The notes: generated by a model not told the origin, from the letters alone. A DNA stretch of 64,000 nucleotides from Circinella minor (GCA_016758965.1 JAEPRB010000222.1:1-64000); one strand, 5' to 3'; shown: positions 50,157-62,977, counted from the first letter of the stretch. Translations and numbers: made by a program.

Positions 50157-53005
50157 CTAATTACCTTTGATTTTAATACTAATCTCAAGAGAGGATGTAC
50201 ACCAGACTGCATCAATAGATGGGATAGAACCGACTTCAAACTCGTTAAGGGCAACCCCAACAGTGGAGGTATAACCGTCATTCGTTTTAGCAACCCCGGA
50301 TGAATCTTCTCCATCCATGGAGTTGCTATTTGGAGGAGCTAAAAAAATGAAGTAAAAGATGGGGAATTTTTTTACATCCCCTGCGTGCGGGTATGCAATT
50401 TACAACCACTGCTGGATATACATTGCGGCTTCCATTTTACAAAAAATGTATTTTAGCACCGCTGCTGGGGTTGCCCTTAGATTCCAAAACATGCAGAACG
50501 TACCCATCGGGAGTGTCCATTACGTACACTTTCATAGATGTCCCTACATAGAAAAAAATTAATCAGTATAAACACTTTTTATTTTAATATTTTACGTGAA
50601 CCTACCCAATTGACTAAAAGCGACAACCTGGATCTTCCTTGCAAGGGTCTTGTTGTTTTTGCATTTTTCGAGTAGACGATGAAACATGGCTTTCATTATT
50701 TTTGAAATGTGCAATTGAGTTTCAATAATTTTCTTTTTAGCAGTTGCATCCTCAGATTTTCCGCACTCTGCCGTTCCATATTCTAAACCATCTTTAGAAT
50801 AAATCAAATCTGGTCGGAATGAATTTGCTTTTGTGGGGATTGAATTTTCACCAGAGACTACGCGATCTTCATTTTGCGAGATATTCATCGATACAGATGT
50901 ATGATCACTGTATATTTATACATTTTTTATATTAGTTACAACTCAAAGCAATGTCACGTTTATAATATTTACCGTTTGGTTTCCATATGCAAATTATCAA
51001 AAGCTTTATCAAATAAACTCCACAATCGCACCACCAAGTCCATTTCGGACCACTTTTCAACTGACTTCAAGACATCCCAGCGATAATAAGATAAGATTTC
51101 TAGAATTGTTTTTTTTTTGAACCAGTCTTCATCGAATTGTTGATAAGGATCATAAAAGCCATTTTTTGTGATTTCTTTATATACAGCATCAACAACTGCT
51201 TTTTTGATCTGGTACCCAATCGTCATCATCCACCTTGATATATTTGTTTATTACTGCATCGCAACCATTGAGCATACTTTGGATACTAATGGGGAGGGAT
51301 AGGAAGTTGTAGTTACCGGCCGTTTTGATATCACGGATTTGTTCTTTTGAGAATTTTTTTTTTAAAGTTTCGTCACTAGCATGAATACAATAGGAATGTA
51401 TTGAGCTAGGTAATGTTCGTTAGATAATGTTTATATTACTCACAGACCATTATTATCCTCCTTTACTTACTGTTCGAACTCGTAAATGACACCATAAGCG
51501 TAAAGAAGATCTTCAACAATGGTACCATCAGAAAGCTCCCATTTTGATTCTGAATCTACGGGTTCAAATTCTTTGGTGTAAGTTGTCAATTGTCTTTTCA
51601 GTTAACGGATTAGAATCAGTTTTAAAAGTCTAAAACATAATATTTAGATGTTAATAAGTTATTACATGCAACAACCATAAAATACTATATGATACTCACA
51701 GAACTTTAAGGCCGCTTCTTGTTAGAACTTGATTGTCCGGGAGGGCAGGGCGGGGAGGGGTATTTCATTGCTGCGGCTACCTTGTTCCTTCACCCTTTTT
51801 ACTATTGTTTGCCATTCTGTTTTATTCGATACAGTCAAACAGGGGGTTTTCCAACTCCCACTTTTACAAATCTGTCAGTTATGCATTCTTTGTTTTTTTT
51901 TTTTTTTTTTGTAAATGTTAAAAAATACTTCATGAGTTTGCAACTTCCCCACTTGCATCGAGCTTTTTGAAGTTTTGCTTCTTATCCAAGAATAAACTAG
52001 ACTCTAATTTGATAATTGGGTATAATAAATCAATATCCAAATACGTAGGGAAATACCAAAAATGTCAGCAACGCCTCATTGATGAGATGTGTATTTCAAT
52101 AATTTATTACTAATTCTTTGCTTGTTGCAAGTCTTCGGTTCTGCAACAAAAAATTAAGAAAATTTAGGTGTTGCAAAACCCCGGGGGGGGGTTGGCTGTA
52201 GTGTGTTTTAGAAAAATAGTCTATTTTAATAAAGAGCACGATTTTTTTTTTTTTTTACCATTCTTTTTCATTCTTTTTTTTTTTGTCTTACCAACTGAGT
52301 GTTCATACGGCTAGCAACATTTGAGATTCTGCTACTCCAAACAATTCGAAGATTGTCAGACGGCTTAGAATGTGAAATGATCAAGCCAGTGTTCTTGTTT
52401 ACAAAATCAATAACCGTGGATACAGTTTGATTTTCAACACAGCTGTTAAGATAACTGTTGATAGCTATAATAAATTCAGTAATGACATATTATATAAACG
52501 TGTTAGTACCTTGATTATAATTATTTACCTTCATTCAGGTTTGTCATGACAATGCGTATCCAAGAAACAAGAACATTGTGGGGCTAGAGAAAATCAACAA
52601 AAGTAATTCCTGGCCATCACCAAATGCAACTAGTGAGAATTAGTATACGATGAAGCAGCATACTAAAGCTCATATGATCCGATCATTATCAGTTGATTAA
52701 TTTCATCACCACCAAATGAATTGTTGATAATTGGCACTAGAATTCGCAATCTGGATTTACCAGGATGTCAGAAAATCATCAATGTAAGATAGTTTGGCTA
52801 AGTGATCCTTCCGTTCACAAAGCAGTTTTGCTTCATCGTCGATAATCTTCTTTATATTGTTTATCTTGGCAAATTCGGCTGCCCCAATGTCAGCCATCAT
52901 TCTCATATCAATTATATATGCAACAATGCTAGCATCGTTGAAATACTGTTGCTTTTTTGTTGCTGAGTGTGATGTAATTGAAAATCGATTTCCCTCTGCA
53001 AACAA
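50157..53005 (-). pseudogene. Frameshifted gene of a mucoralean family with PD-(D/E)XK-like motif
   Basis: Exon-like blocks follow one another with plausible splice sites: 52995-52757 (SATKKQQYFND ... IDMRMMADIGAAEFAK ... DEAKLLCERKDHL), 52584-52551, 52466-52292, 52140-52105, about 52050-51924 (FPTYLDIDLLYPIIKLESSL), about 51600-51480 (FEPVDSESKWELSDGTIVED), 51376-50972, 50913-50610 (FRPDLIYSKDGLEYGTAECG, K), 50548-50432 (MKVYVMDTPDGYVLHVLESK) and 50340-50157. Single-base frame breaks occur near 51210, 51590 and 52053, so the protein is not continuous. Proteins with this architecture are, to my recollection, numerous in Mucorales and functionally unknown. D...E-x-x-G-K around 50830-50770 resembles a restriction-endonuclease-like site; that is inference. 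The GTGCTA donor of the penultimate block was chosen for frame only. Confidence 0.6.
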
Positions 53006-53353
53006 ACATTGTTACGTATTATTTATATTATAAAAAAATTAGCATGACGATATATCAGCTATTAGAAGCAAATCACACCATTACTTACACTTTGACTCTA
53101 ATCACTGACATACTTGATTTGAATCGAAAGAGGTGGCGGAATATAGGGGACTCTAGTGTTGTCTGATAATCCTGTTCTGTAAGGTTTTTTTTTTTTGAAT
53201 GGTCCCGGCTTGAAGCAACATGAAATTATTGAGCTCTTTCACGAAATTATTGAGTTCTCAACGAAAGCCGAAATCTCTTGTAGACCAGCAAAGCAAAAAG
53301 TTCCTCTTTTTTATTGATTTTCAATACCAAATCACAAACCATGAGAATGTGAC

Positions 53354-53492
53354 CTATCGATCCTCTATAATCTCAGGATATGAGACTATAGATTCCCATT
53401 GTTCAACTCTGGCAAGTCCAACAGGCACCGATGTCACATACATTATCTTCACTATCCGCTACAATCCGCATGTCAACCTTATACCCGACCAT
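53354..53492 (-). pseudogene. Second fragment of the PD-(D/E)XK-like family
   Basis: MVGYKVDMRIVADSEDNVCD then IGA in one frame, followed after a single-base shift (about 53422) by VGLARVEQWESIVSYPEIIE and a stop. It resembles the IDMRMMADIGAAEFAK block of the adjacent pseudogene, so it is either its upstream part or a second damaged copy in tandem. Confidence 0.4.
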
Positions 53493-53519
53493 GCTGAATC
53501 ATTAGATTTATAGTGTTCT

Positions 53520-56227
53520 TTTTTTGTTGTGTTGTATATTGGAAAGTCGACTCTACATTATAAATAGAAACAAACGGTAGGTATTAATATTATTATTATT
53601 AGTTATTACGAAATGATATGTCAGTTTATATCTATAATATAAAATGAACCAGAACCAAAACCAAAACCAAAACTACTTACACTCTCAATCTGGTACTTTG
53701 AACATCCGATTTCGATCGAAACAAATGACGCCTTTGAAATGAATCGGCATAGACTAAATTAAAAGTATGTTTTCATGCATAATAAAGCGGTTTTCTCAAG
53801 TGATTCATCTGCCAAAGCCTTAGTTTTTCAATTGTGGAGTGTTAATATTACGATATTGGGTATCATCACTGGTGAAGATATTTGTCTATTTGAATCTTTG
53901 TAAACATCAATCACTTATTAATCCTAAGAAATGGAAGACCTAGGGGAGAAAATTGATACTTTTAGAATATACGAAAATGTATACGCACACTATATACATT
54001 GATATATTCAATGAGTTACCTTTTATTTACACCATACGACAAACAGCGGTTTTAAACTTTTTTCACAATTGATCTTGGGACAACTTCTTTCCATGGAACT
54101 GAATATTTTGCTTGGGGCTATTCCCATGTTCAACCCATAACTGCTGCGCTTGTAATGTAATTTTTCCAAATCGTATCCCATTTACTCACACTATCTCTGT
54201 AGATTCTGTGAGATTTTTACTTGTCTGCTGTACCCCAATTTTTGATCTAAAAGATTCAAAGATTCCCTTGTTTCTCACACCATACGTGTTTCAATTTTTT
54301 GTTTTGGCATTTTCCTTTTAATCTTTTAATGCTTATTTTTTTTGTTTTTATAAAGAGTTTCAAATAATATAAATGAAATAAGTTCAATATACAATAAAAA
54401 AAAAAGTTTCTGTAAGTATGCGTATGCAAAGTGTAAATGTATTTGAAAAATGAACGTGGCTTTTTTTTTTTTTTTATATTTATATTGACCACTTTGCAAA
54501 TAAAATACTTTCTTAGGTACACATGACCTGTAATATAATTACATCATAGATATAGTCCTTTTTTTTTGATATTTTGAAACTACTCAGGAGTACTACAAGG
54601 GGGTGGATAAAATGGCAAGCAAGAAATATACAAAAACCCATAGATCATGTGTATCAAGTATAAATATTACTGTAAATTAAGATTTTTGAAAAGAAGTAAG
54701 CTTTGAAAAGTGATATCGGGCATTATGTTTAATAAGAATATGGAATATGTACTATAGGGATCAAGACAATAGCTTTTGAATAATTTTTTATTTAATATAC
54801 ATAGAAATAGATAGTTTCACTTTTTATCTTTCTATTTTATTTTATCAGCTTAATCTAATTATATGTAATCATAACAGTATCTTTTGTTTGTAGCTGTAAA
54901 TTTAACCTTTTCACATATGGAGGAGAGTACTGGAATTTATTGTTATAAAGAGATTTTAAATATATAGAATGTCAGATTACAACAAATAATATGATTACCG
55001 CTTGCATAATATGAAATTCAATTTTCCTCCTCCACTTTATTAATATCATGCTGTCTGAAACCAAGATTTTTCCGTTTTTAGAGCATATATAATTAAACTT
55101 CCTATTTAATAAGGTCATCTATTTTAATTCTTACAACATATCATTTTTATATAAAACACAATCATAACTTTCTAAGCGACGGGGTAGAAGTGTAAAGTTG
55201 ATAATTATTTTGTTTATGGGTACGGGATACGTAGGATAACTGATTGACAAGCAAATCGAGTGACATACAACCTGTTTCAATGGAACAGCTGTCGGTGTTT
55301 GACGTATTTATTTTCTTTAGGAAAAAAAGAATGCTAGACAAAGAAGAAGAAATCTGAGACTTGTCCTAGTTATTGGGGGGGGATGATTCCTGATAAACTC
55401 CTCTTCTTGAACAGGGCAGTTTCACTGGAATGATCAGTGGTTTAACGACTCCATCTTTTGAATTGTTTACTGTGATTTTTGTTAAGTGGATATGGGGTCC
55501 ACATTGTAATTATTTTATAATCGAGTATATGTGGTAAAAGTGCGTTCAGTACAATGTTTTCCGATGTATCCTACGTATTAGAGAATCAAATCTTTTATAA
55601 AAACTAACAGAAGATTCTTCTCGTACGTACAACGATTTATATGGAAATATCAAAGATATAAAATAACTATGTCTTGGGATCATCAAATTCACAAAAAAAA
55701 AGATGTGCATTTCTCGATGAAAATTGGCTTTTTCTAACTGTCGAGATTCGCATTTATAATAATAATTTTTACTACTCCATTATCAATGTTCACATAAACA
55801 ATCAAAAGAGTGCATTAGTCACGTATATTCATATCTTCCAGTCTGTCTTGCTTTTTTTCTTATCATCAATATAACTAAATTTTAAATAAAATCCAATGTA
55901 TATATATCACACATTAGCAGTAAAATAGATACAAGACTTGAATACTAGTAAAGCCAAGTAATTTTATATAAACATTAATCGTAATGTATAAACTTATTTT
56001 GTATATGTATATCATAATATTAATTTATTTTGTGAAGACCCTATCAACGAATATGTAATAACAAACGAAACATTTAAATATGCAATTTCAAAAAGTTTTG
56101 TTTAAAAGAAAAGATTATAAACAGTCCAGCTGCTTTATCTTTTTATTTTTATTTTTAAAATGTAGAAGTTTTTTTTTTTTAGAAGAATAAGATAAAAAGA
56201 TGGTATAATTTATATATAAAATGGGGT
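53520..56227. other. AT-rich intergenic region
   Basis: 2.7 kb without a supported gene. It holds a short (CCAAAA)n run at 53648-53671 and scattered homopolymers. Open frames here are short and show no domain, splice support or compositional sign of coding. Confidence 0.5.
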
Positions 56228-56998
56228 TCAAGGGCAAAAAGTGACGGTATATTTGTCAGCTTTACATCCAAATGTACTCTTTGCATCATCATAAGCATAA
56301 CTATAAGCATCAGAACAACCAGATTTGAATTGATCAGCATATTTACTTGCTTTACACTTGTCAGGAGAATTATATTCACCAGTACAACAATATTCTTCTG
56401 TACCAAATGCAGCACAAGCACTTTTACATGCACCATCTTTACCCTTTAATTCATCAGGACATGATGGCAAGCTTGAGCATGTAGGTGAACCACAATTATA
56501 ACCTCCATCACCGCCAGATTGACCTTCAGGTTCGATCCTCATGGGTAAGTTAAAACCATCGACGAATGAAATATCATAAAAATCACTTCCTTCATACCCT
56601 TTGAATAAGAATTCAGCAAGTGATACAGCAGAACCATAGGAACTACAATCACCACCCTCTTTACAACCCCAGAATCGACCAGACCAGTCAGAATTCACTT
56701 GGAAATCATGTGATGAACCAGCAGAAACATCTTGAGATTCTTGATCGCCTCCACCATTGGTTAATTTGTAGACTTTAAGGTTATTACTACAACTATTCTT
56801 GACAGTTACTTTAACATCGCCACCCGTAGATGAAGTAGAATTACCACCTGAGGAAGAAGAAGATATAGATGGACCTGATGAGGAGGAGGATAAAATAGAA
56901 GAACTACTGCTAGCTTCAGAAGATGTGGAACTAGTAGGAGCAGCCAAGCTAACGCCAGCGAAAGCAAGGATAGCAGTGATCTTGATAATGTTTAACAT
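56228..56998 (-). CDS. Secreted thaumatin-like protein
   Basis: Single exon, 256 residues. A signal peptide (MLNIIKITAILAFAGVSLAA) is followed by a Ser/Thr-rich linker (20-60) likely to be O-glycosylated, then a thaumatin/osmotin domain. Visible family features: VTVKNSCSNNLKVYKLTNGG, SGRFWGCKEG, SLAEFLF, FYDISFVDGFNLPMRIEP, the Cys-rich CGSPTC ... CPDELKGKDGACKSAC, YCCTGEYNSPDKCKASKYAD, and the terminal DKYTVTFCP; the many Cys fit the disulphide-rich fold. Fungal members may bind or cleave beta-glucans, but activity cannot be told from sequence. Codon use favours C- and T-ending codons more than neighbouring genes, as in highly expressed genes. Upstream, a TATA box sits 83-93 bp from the ATG. 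Confidence 0.92.
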   Translation of the reverse strand: MLNIIKITAILAFAGVSLAAPTSSTSSEASSSSSILSSSSSGPSISSSSSGGNSTSSTGGDVKVTVKNSCSNNLKVYKLTNGGGDQESQDVSAGSSHDFQVNSDWSGRFWGCKEGGDCSSYGSAVSLAEFLFKGYEGSDFYDISFVDGFNLPMRIEPEGQSGGDGGYNCGSPTCSSLPSCPDELKGKDGACKSACAAFGTEEYCCTGEYNSPDKCKASKYADQFKSGCSDAYSYAYDDAKSTFGCKADKYTVTFCP

Positions 56999-57080
56999 AT
57001 TTTGTTTGTATGGATATAATAAGTGTATAATAAAGATAATTAAAAAAGAAAACTGAAGGAATTGTTTTGTACCTGAATAT

Positions 57081-57091
57081 CCTTTTTTATA
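57081..57091 (-). promoter_or_regulatory. TATA box of thaumatin-like gene
   Basis: Minus-strand TATAAAAAAGG lies 83-93 bp upstream of the ATG. The Kre9-like gene carries nearly the same sequence, TATAAAAAGG. Confidence 0.55.
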
Positions 57092-58006
57092 TGGTTTTTT
57101 TTTCTGTTCCTGAAATAATAGTAAAACTGATGAATCATATTATTTTGAAAAACGAAATGTTCTTCTAGTTTATGATTTGTAAAATATCAAAACAATTAAG
57201 ATTACAAATTTAATGTTATTGTTTTAAGTTGTTTAACAAAAAATCAATTTGTTATGTATGAATATATTTTGTTTGACAATTTATATAACTGGATTACATG
57301 CTTCTCTAGGTGTAAAAACCCTTGTACAGTATTTTGGAGATTTTTTCGAATTTTCTAAAAAAAAAAAACTCTCAACTCAACTAGATGTACGTATCCGATT
57401 TAAAAGAATCGTCAATTCTATTGGTACAAATAGGAAACTTGCAAAGACAAATTAATAGCTCAGTAAAATATAAGATGATTTGTTTTGTCCAAAATATTAA
57501 CTATTATTAGCAAGTATTTTTAACTGAAGTACGTAACAAGAAACTGTTTATAATAGTTGTTAGTGGAAAGGCTACTAAATGGGTGGGTGGATTATGACTG
57601 TTCTTTTGGTCTATTTGAAGTTTTAAAATAGTTATTTTAATATTATGCTACAACTTTTTTTTTTTTTTTTCATTTCAAATATCTTGTTCCTTTATATTCA
57701 TTTCATTTTTTTTGTAGTAATCATAATATGGATACTACTAAATCATATATAGCACTGTTGCCACTACTTTGAACGATTTTTGATTTTGAAATCGCAAACA
57801 AATGTAAATAGAATAACCCCTGAATTTCGACTATTCATAGGTAAAGGGTCTGGGGGGAAGCACAGTTTAAATATCATTTGTTAGATGGCGAACTTTTTTT
57901 TTTGTCTTTTACCAATAATCAACCAATAATTCATATTATTGACTGCATGATTGTTTTTTTAGTTTCATACTAATAAACACAGACTATAATCTCTTTAGTA
58001 TACAAA

Positions 58007-58008
<2 letters not shown>

Positions 58009-58053
<45 letters not shown>
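58009..58053. repeat. Long poly(A) tract
   Basis: Forty-five consecutive A followed by GAAAGAAAGAA. It is the longest homopolymer in the window. It could be the tail of an old retrocopy, but no element body is visible on its left. Confidence 0.9.
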
Positions 58054-58055
<2 letters not shown>

Positions 58056-60750
58056 AAGAAAGAATCCTCCTTTTATTAGACACTAAATAATTCTTTTAGT
58101 TTAAAAGAAAATAAACAATAACAAAACCCTTTCTTTTTCTTTTATGTTAAAAATAAACAAGGTCTGTGCATTCATTTAATACATTGTGCATAACATAATA
58201 ACATTGTCATTAGTTTGATATGGCAAAACAACCTAGAAACTATTTAACATTACGAGTCAAAAAGTTTAACTTTTTTAGTCTATCAAACTAAATCTTTGTA
58301 ATAAAATAATTCTTTTTCGAGATTTTTTATTTTTATTTTTTATTTTTCAAGTTGAAAAGTGATACAATACGTAAGATCTTCATACAAAAGTTGTCTTTAT
58401 AATATATTTACAGTGATGATATATGAGTCAAGGAATCGATTTAATTTTTTAATTATCCACACTCTTTTCTCCGGCCTTTTTTTTTTTTTTACACATTAAT
58501 AAAAATCCATAGTCTTTTTTATTTTTTTGTTTCGTTTACAAAATAAAACTATCTTTTTTTTTAAAAAAAAAAAAAGAAAAATTCATAATAAACAATCTAA
58601 TAATAATAATAAGAAGAAGAAGAAACTTTTTTTTTTATATATCGGTTTTCATCTAACAAAACTCGGATAAAAAAAAAAAAAAAGAAAGGGGAGATTTAGT
58701 TATTAGACTAAATAATTACTATGCATATTGGTTTTTAAACCCCACCTTCTATGCTAAAAAAAAAACACAAAAATGTCCGCAAACAAATTGAGGTTATTGT
58801 ACAAACCAATCAATCGGTCATCCATTTTGTGAAACGGTCGATCCTTTTATAAATTTTCTTTTTTATTGAAACCGGACAAAATGCTTGAAATGGGATTATT
58901 GGGGGAGAGAGAGAGAGGGGAAACCAAAGTTATCAGGTAAAAAATATATGGCGCACATGGATTATTTTAATGCCACTGATGAATTTATTTACTTTTATTA
59001 CACATGCTGTTATAATTATAAAAGAAAAGTATCTGTATCTGTATCAATCCAATGAAATTTCTAAACATATATATTTATCCATCTTAATGGTTAATTCATT
59101 TATTATATAATCTAAATGTACGTATCTCTGACTTCAAAAAATTAATTTCAAGTATTTGTACGTACTTAATATCAGTTTATATATATAAAAAACAAACTTG
59201 ACCTTTTTATGCCTAGTTACGTATAACCATGTGTTTTTAATTCATAAGTTTTGTCAAGAGTTAATATATATATTATTGACTTTATTAAGTATAACACTTT
59301 TTTTGGAGAATAAGAGAGAATAAACTAAGTTTTTTTTAAAAAAGTAAACAACCCCCCCCTCCTCTCAACTTGTATATTAGAATACTAATTTACAACAACA
59401 TGGGAGAAGTAAACATTTGGTTTATTTATAACCCCCCCCCTCCTCCCAAAAGTCAAAACCCGGGTTTTTTTTTTCTTATTTGAAATCAATTCATCCTTAT
59501 ATGTTATTTTATAGACCAAACATATATATATATACAGTAATATACAAAGTATATTTTAATACAAAAAGGAAAAGGCTCCTTTAAGATCCTTCCTTTCCTT
59601 CTTTAAAGTATTACTTTTTAACGAATAATACTTAAATAATCCCTCTTTTTTTTTTGATATAGTAACTCCCTCTTTTATAAAAATAGATTCAACAATAATA
59701 ATAATTAATAATTATTATTTCTATAATATCGAGTGTAAATGTTATTAAAGTGATTAAATTATTTGATTTTTGATCACGGAAGAAAAAAAAAAAGTATAAT
59801 GCAAATAAATGAGTATAAAATAGACTCTATCTACTTAGATTATGTGTTTTTTTTTTGTCGTTACAATATCACTTATTGTTGTGTAAAATCATTTTGTTGT
59901 GATGTATAAATATATGTGTGTGTGCTGCATTACACAAAAAAAAAAAAAAAAAAAAAAAAAGGAGAACTAATAAAGTTTTTGTAATGTGGCGATCACGATA
60001 ATAATAATAAAAAGGGAGAAAGAAACAAAATCATGATATAGTAAAAAAAAAAAAAAACTTACTGTCAAATATTAGAATAATCTACAGAGGATCATTTTAT
60101 ATAACGATCTCTTCTTCTACTTTAGGATTATTACTATTATCATTCATTATTACCGAGAATTTTTATTTTTTAATGGAAGGGAAAGAGGGAGGAAAAAAAA
60201 AACAACTTTTTAGATATAAAAACTAAACTGTTTTTATATTATCAACACATGGAGCTTTCATTTTATATATATACATATAGATTTCATGAGAAATGGATTT
60301 TTATTTTGACACTAAAATACGATCTAGTTACACATTTTATGTGAGTGTGTGAATAAATGTAAGTTTCCCATATTGTAAACGTATTACACCCCCTATAATA
60401 CTTTTTTCCTCAATAATTTTTTATGGATTTTGAAATCAGCGAGAGGAAAGAGAGACTAAAATAAATTGGATTTCCATTCCAAAATGGAAATAAAAAAAAA
60501 AGTTTATTTTAACCTTTGAAAGGGAATTAGATAAGTATTATTTAGGAAACAAGTTTTTTTTTTGGTTCAAAAACAAGCAAAACTTTAATAATTTGTTTTT
60601 TTTAAAAAAAAAAAAGATGACAAGAGAGAACGAAAGATAATATGATTTGATGAGAGTAGTGTGTATATATTATTATTATTATTATTATTATTATCAAGAG
60701 AGGTGAAGGGAAAGAAGAAGAAGAAGAAAAAAAAGCAAGAAATTACACAT

Positions 60751-61614
60751 TTAAAGGAGACCAGCAGCAACGGCACCAGCAAGAGCCAATGCGACAGGAG
60801 CAACAGTCATCTTTACAGCAGACGATTCATCAGGAGATTCTTCAGAACCAGAAGCAGAAGCAGAGGAAGTTGGCTTAGATTCTTCAGAACCAGATCCAGA
60901 AGAACCAGAGGCAGAAGAATCAGCTGAACCAGAAGGTTTAGATGATGCAGATGCGCTTGCGGAAGCACCACCGGAAGCAGAAGCGGTGGAGTTGGCTAAA
61001 TAAAATAAATTGGATTAGGAATTCGTTTTAAAAAAAAAGTTTATTTTATCATACTATTTAATATATAACTTACAAGAAGAACCATCACCACCTTCAATGG
61101 TGAAATGACCAGCGAAAGCCATATTGGGAGATTCACCCAATTCGAAAGCGTCTAAATAAATTAAAAAAAAAAAACAGAAAAATTGGTGTTGTCAATATAT
61201 ATATATATATATTCTAATCCATCTCAATAAATAAATAAATAACGTACAATCAGCGCCAGGTTCAATATCACCAGGGATCTTCCAAGTATAAGTACCAGCC
61301 TTAGCATCAACATTAGAAGCAACTTCAACTAAAGGTTGAAGAGCAGTGGCTTCACCCTTGGCAAGCATAATCTTGGAGATAGAATCAACAGTAGGGTTGA
61401 TCCTATAAACATTAAAATATAATAATGAGTATAACCAAACATGAATTGAATTTCCAATCCTTTTTTATTTTTCTTACCAAGTGATAATAGCGTCACTACC
61501 AGCCTTTAACTTGGTACCGGCAAGAGGGGCAGTAATGCTAACAATAGGCTTTGTATCTTGAGCAGAAACAGCTGCAATAGCAAGAGCAGCAATGGCGGCG
61601 ACAATGGACTTCAT
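60751..61614 (-). CDS. Kre9/Knh1-like secreted protein with GPI-type tail
   Basis: Four exons (61614-61478, 61402-61248, 61151-61074, 60995-60751) give 204 residues. A signal peptide (MKSIVAAIAALAIAAVSAQ) precedes an Ig-like Kre9/Knh1 N-terminal domain: IVSITAPLAGTKLKAGSDAI, ITWINPTVDSI, KIMLAKGE, TYTWKIPGDIEPGADYAFEL, NMAFAGHFTIEGG. Then comes a Ser/Ala/Gly-rich stalk (about 125-185) with repeated SGSEES-type units, ending in a hydrophobic segment APVALALAGAVAAGLL with a small-residue site before it, as in GPI-anchored wall proteins. Such proteins are tied to beta-glucan assembly in yeasts and are abundant in fungi as a Ser-Thr-rich GPI family. Codon use is strongly biased (GCT, GCC, TCT, GGT, AAG) compared with neighbours, suggesting high expression. 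The plus-strand frames across it are shadows. Confidence 0.9.
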
Positions 61615-62977
61615 GTTTTTTTTAAAAGGAAAGTTATTGGGTTGGGGTGGGGTAGAGAAGGGAATTTGAAAAAAAAAAAAAAAAGTTTTTCAAAGTTAAT
61701 AAACGAGGGTAAAAGTAAAGAAGAAAAGAATAAAAATAAAAATAAAAAACTTGGATCCTTTTTATATTATTATTTTATTCGAGCTATCCTTTTTGTCTGT
61801 GGTGTGCATATCAAAAAAAATTACAGAAAATTTGGTATTACATATAAAAAAAGATCGCCCCCCAATCCCATAAATCATTACACGAAAAAAAAAAAAAGAG
61901 GAGGTTGTTACACCCCATTAACTCTTTCTCTCTTTCTCCTCTTTAGGTCCGACCAGAAAAACCTCTTTTTTTTTTTTTTTGAACACCTCTCTCCCCCATA
62001 AAAAAAAAAAAATCATTCACATTGTGACACCGATCTTTATTGCATATGGTTTTGTTTAATGACATTTATTATTATATTTATAAAAGTGATCATAAAAAGA
62101 AATTTGAGAAAAAAAAAAGGTATTATTATATCTTTGTTTTAGAAACAAAAAGTTGTATAACATACAAAAATAGAGTGTAAAAATTGAAAGAACTACTTGT
62201 AATCGCTCCCTATTTTAGTAGATAGTAAACATTTTTAACATGAAAAAAAATAAAAAAAAAAAATGAGGACAAGCGCATCGTTATTAAAACTTCTTCTCCG
62301 CTCTTTTTTAATAACATTTTAAATATTAAATATTATATATATAAAAATCAAATATAAAAGGATTAATGACTTTTCTTTTTACATGTGGATGAAAAGACAA
62401 AACAAGGATGGTTTATAATTTTATTTTTTTATTTTATATCTTGTATTAACCTAATCTGGTTTTTTTTTTTTTTTTTATAATTATTATTTTATTTTGTAAC
62501 AACATAAATAAACGCTAAGTCGTATATATATATACGATGATAAGAAAGGAGGAAGAGGTTGTTTAGAGAGAGAGAGAGAAAAAAAAAAACGGGGAATTAA
62601 AAAATTACTTAATGATGGGATGTTACATATAAAACTTATATAAGAAATTATATGTTTTTTTACTTGTCAAATTCAATGTACTACATTTATAATTTTATTG
62701 GACTTGATTAGGAAAAGCTTCTAATAAATATTTTATTATTATTATCATATATGAATTGACATTTAATCATAAAAATATCGTATCATTTATTATTCTTCTT
62801 CTTCATTTTTGTTCTGGCCAAAAAAAAAATACATATCTACACATAAATCAATTCATTTATAGTAACTGCCAGAACTATACAAAGTCTATAGGTAATTATT
62901 GTGTAATAAATTATATATAATTATCAAATAATGTAGTAGTACTACAACAACAAAAGCGAGTATATCAGTTAAATAAT
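61615..62977. other. Intergenic region upstream of the Kre9-like gene
   Basis: Contains the promoter of the Kre9-like gene and then AT-rich DNA with poly-T and GA microsatellite tracts. No gene is seen; the 147-codon plus-strand frame starting at 61558 is antisense to the signal peptide exon followed by low complexity. Confidence 0.5.
61757..61766 (-). promoter_or_regulatory. TATA box of Kre9-like gene
   Basis: Minus-strand TATAAAAAGG lies 143-152 bp upstream of the ATG, next to a GGATCC. Sequence is close to the box of the thaumatin-like gene. Confidence 0.5.

Larger units (their letters stand above)
56999..60750. other. Large AT-rich intergenic region
   Basis: 3.75 kb without coding support. 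It contains a 45-base A run at 58009-58053, another A run at about 59935-59960, and C-rich runs near 59350 and 59433. The open frame at 57249-57455 has no recognisable feature. Confidence 0.5.

Noticed and set aside
51719..51970. Overlapping plus-strand frames starting in a G-rich patch
   Set aside because: Low complexity, three frames open at once, lying between exon blocks of the minus-strand pseudogene.
53220..53513. 97-codon plus-strand frame
   Set aside because: The minus strand over the same DNA carries the conserved VDMRIVADSEDN block, so the plus frame is a shadow.
60661..60927. Plus-strand Ser/Arg-rich frame resembling an SR protein
   Set aside because: Antisense of the Ser/Gly/Glu stalk of the Kre9-like protein.
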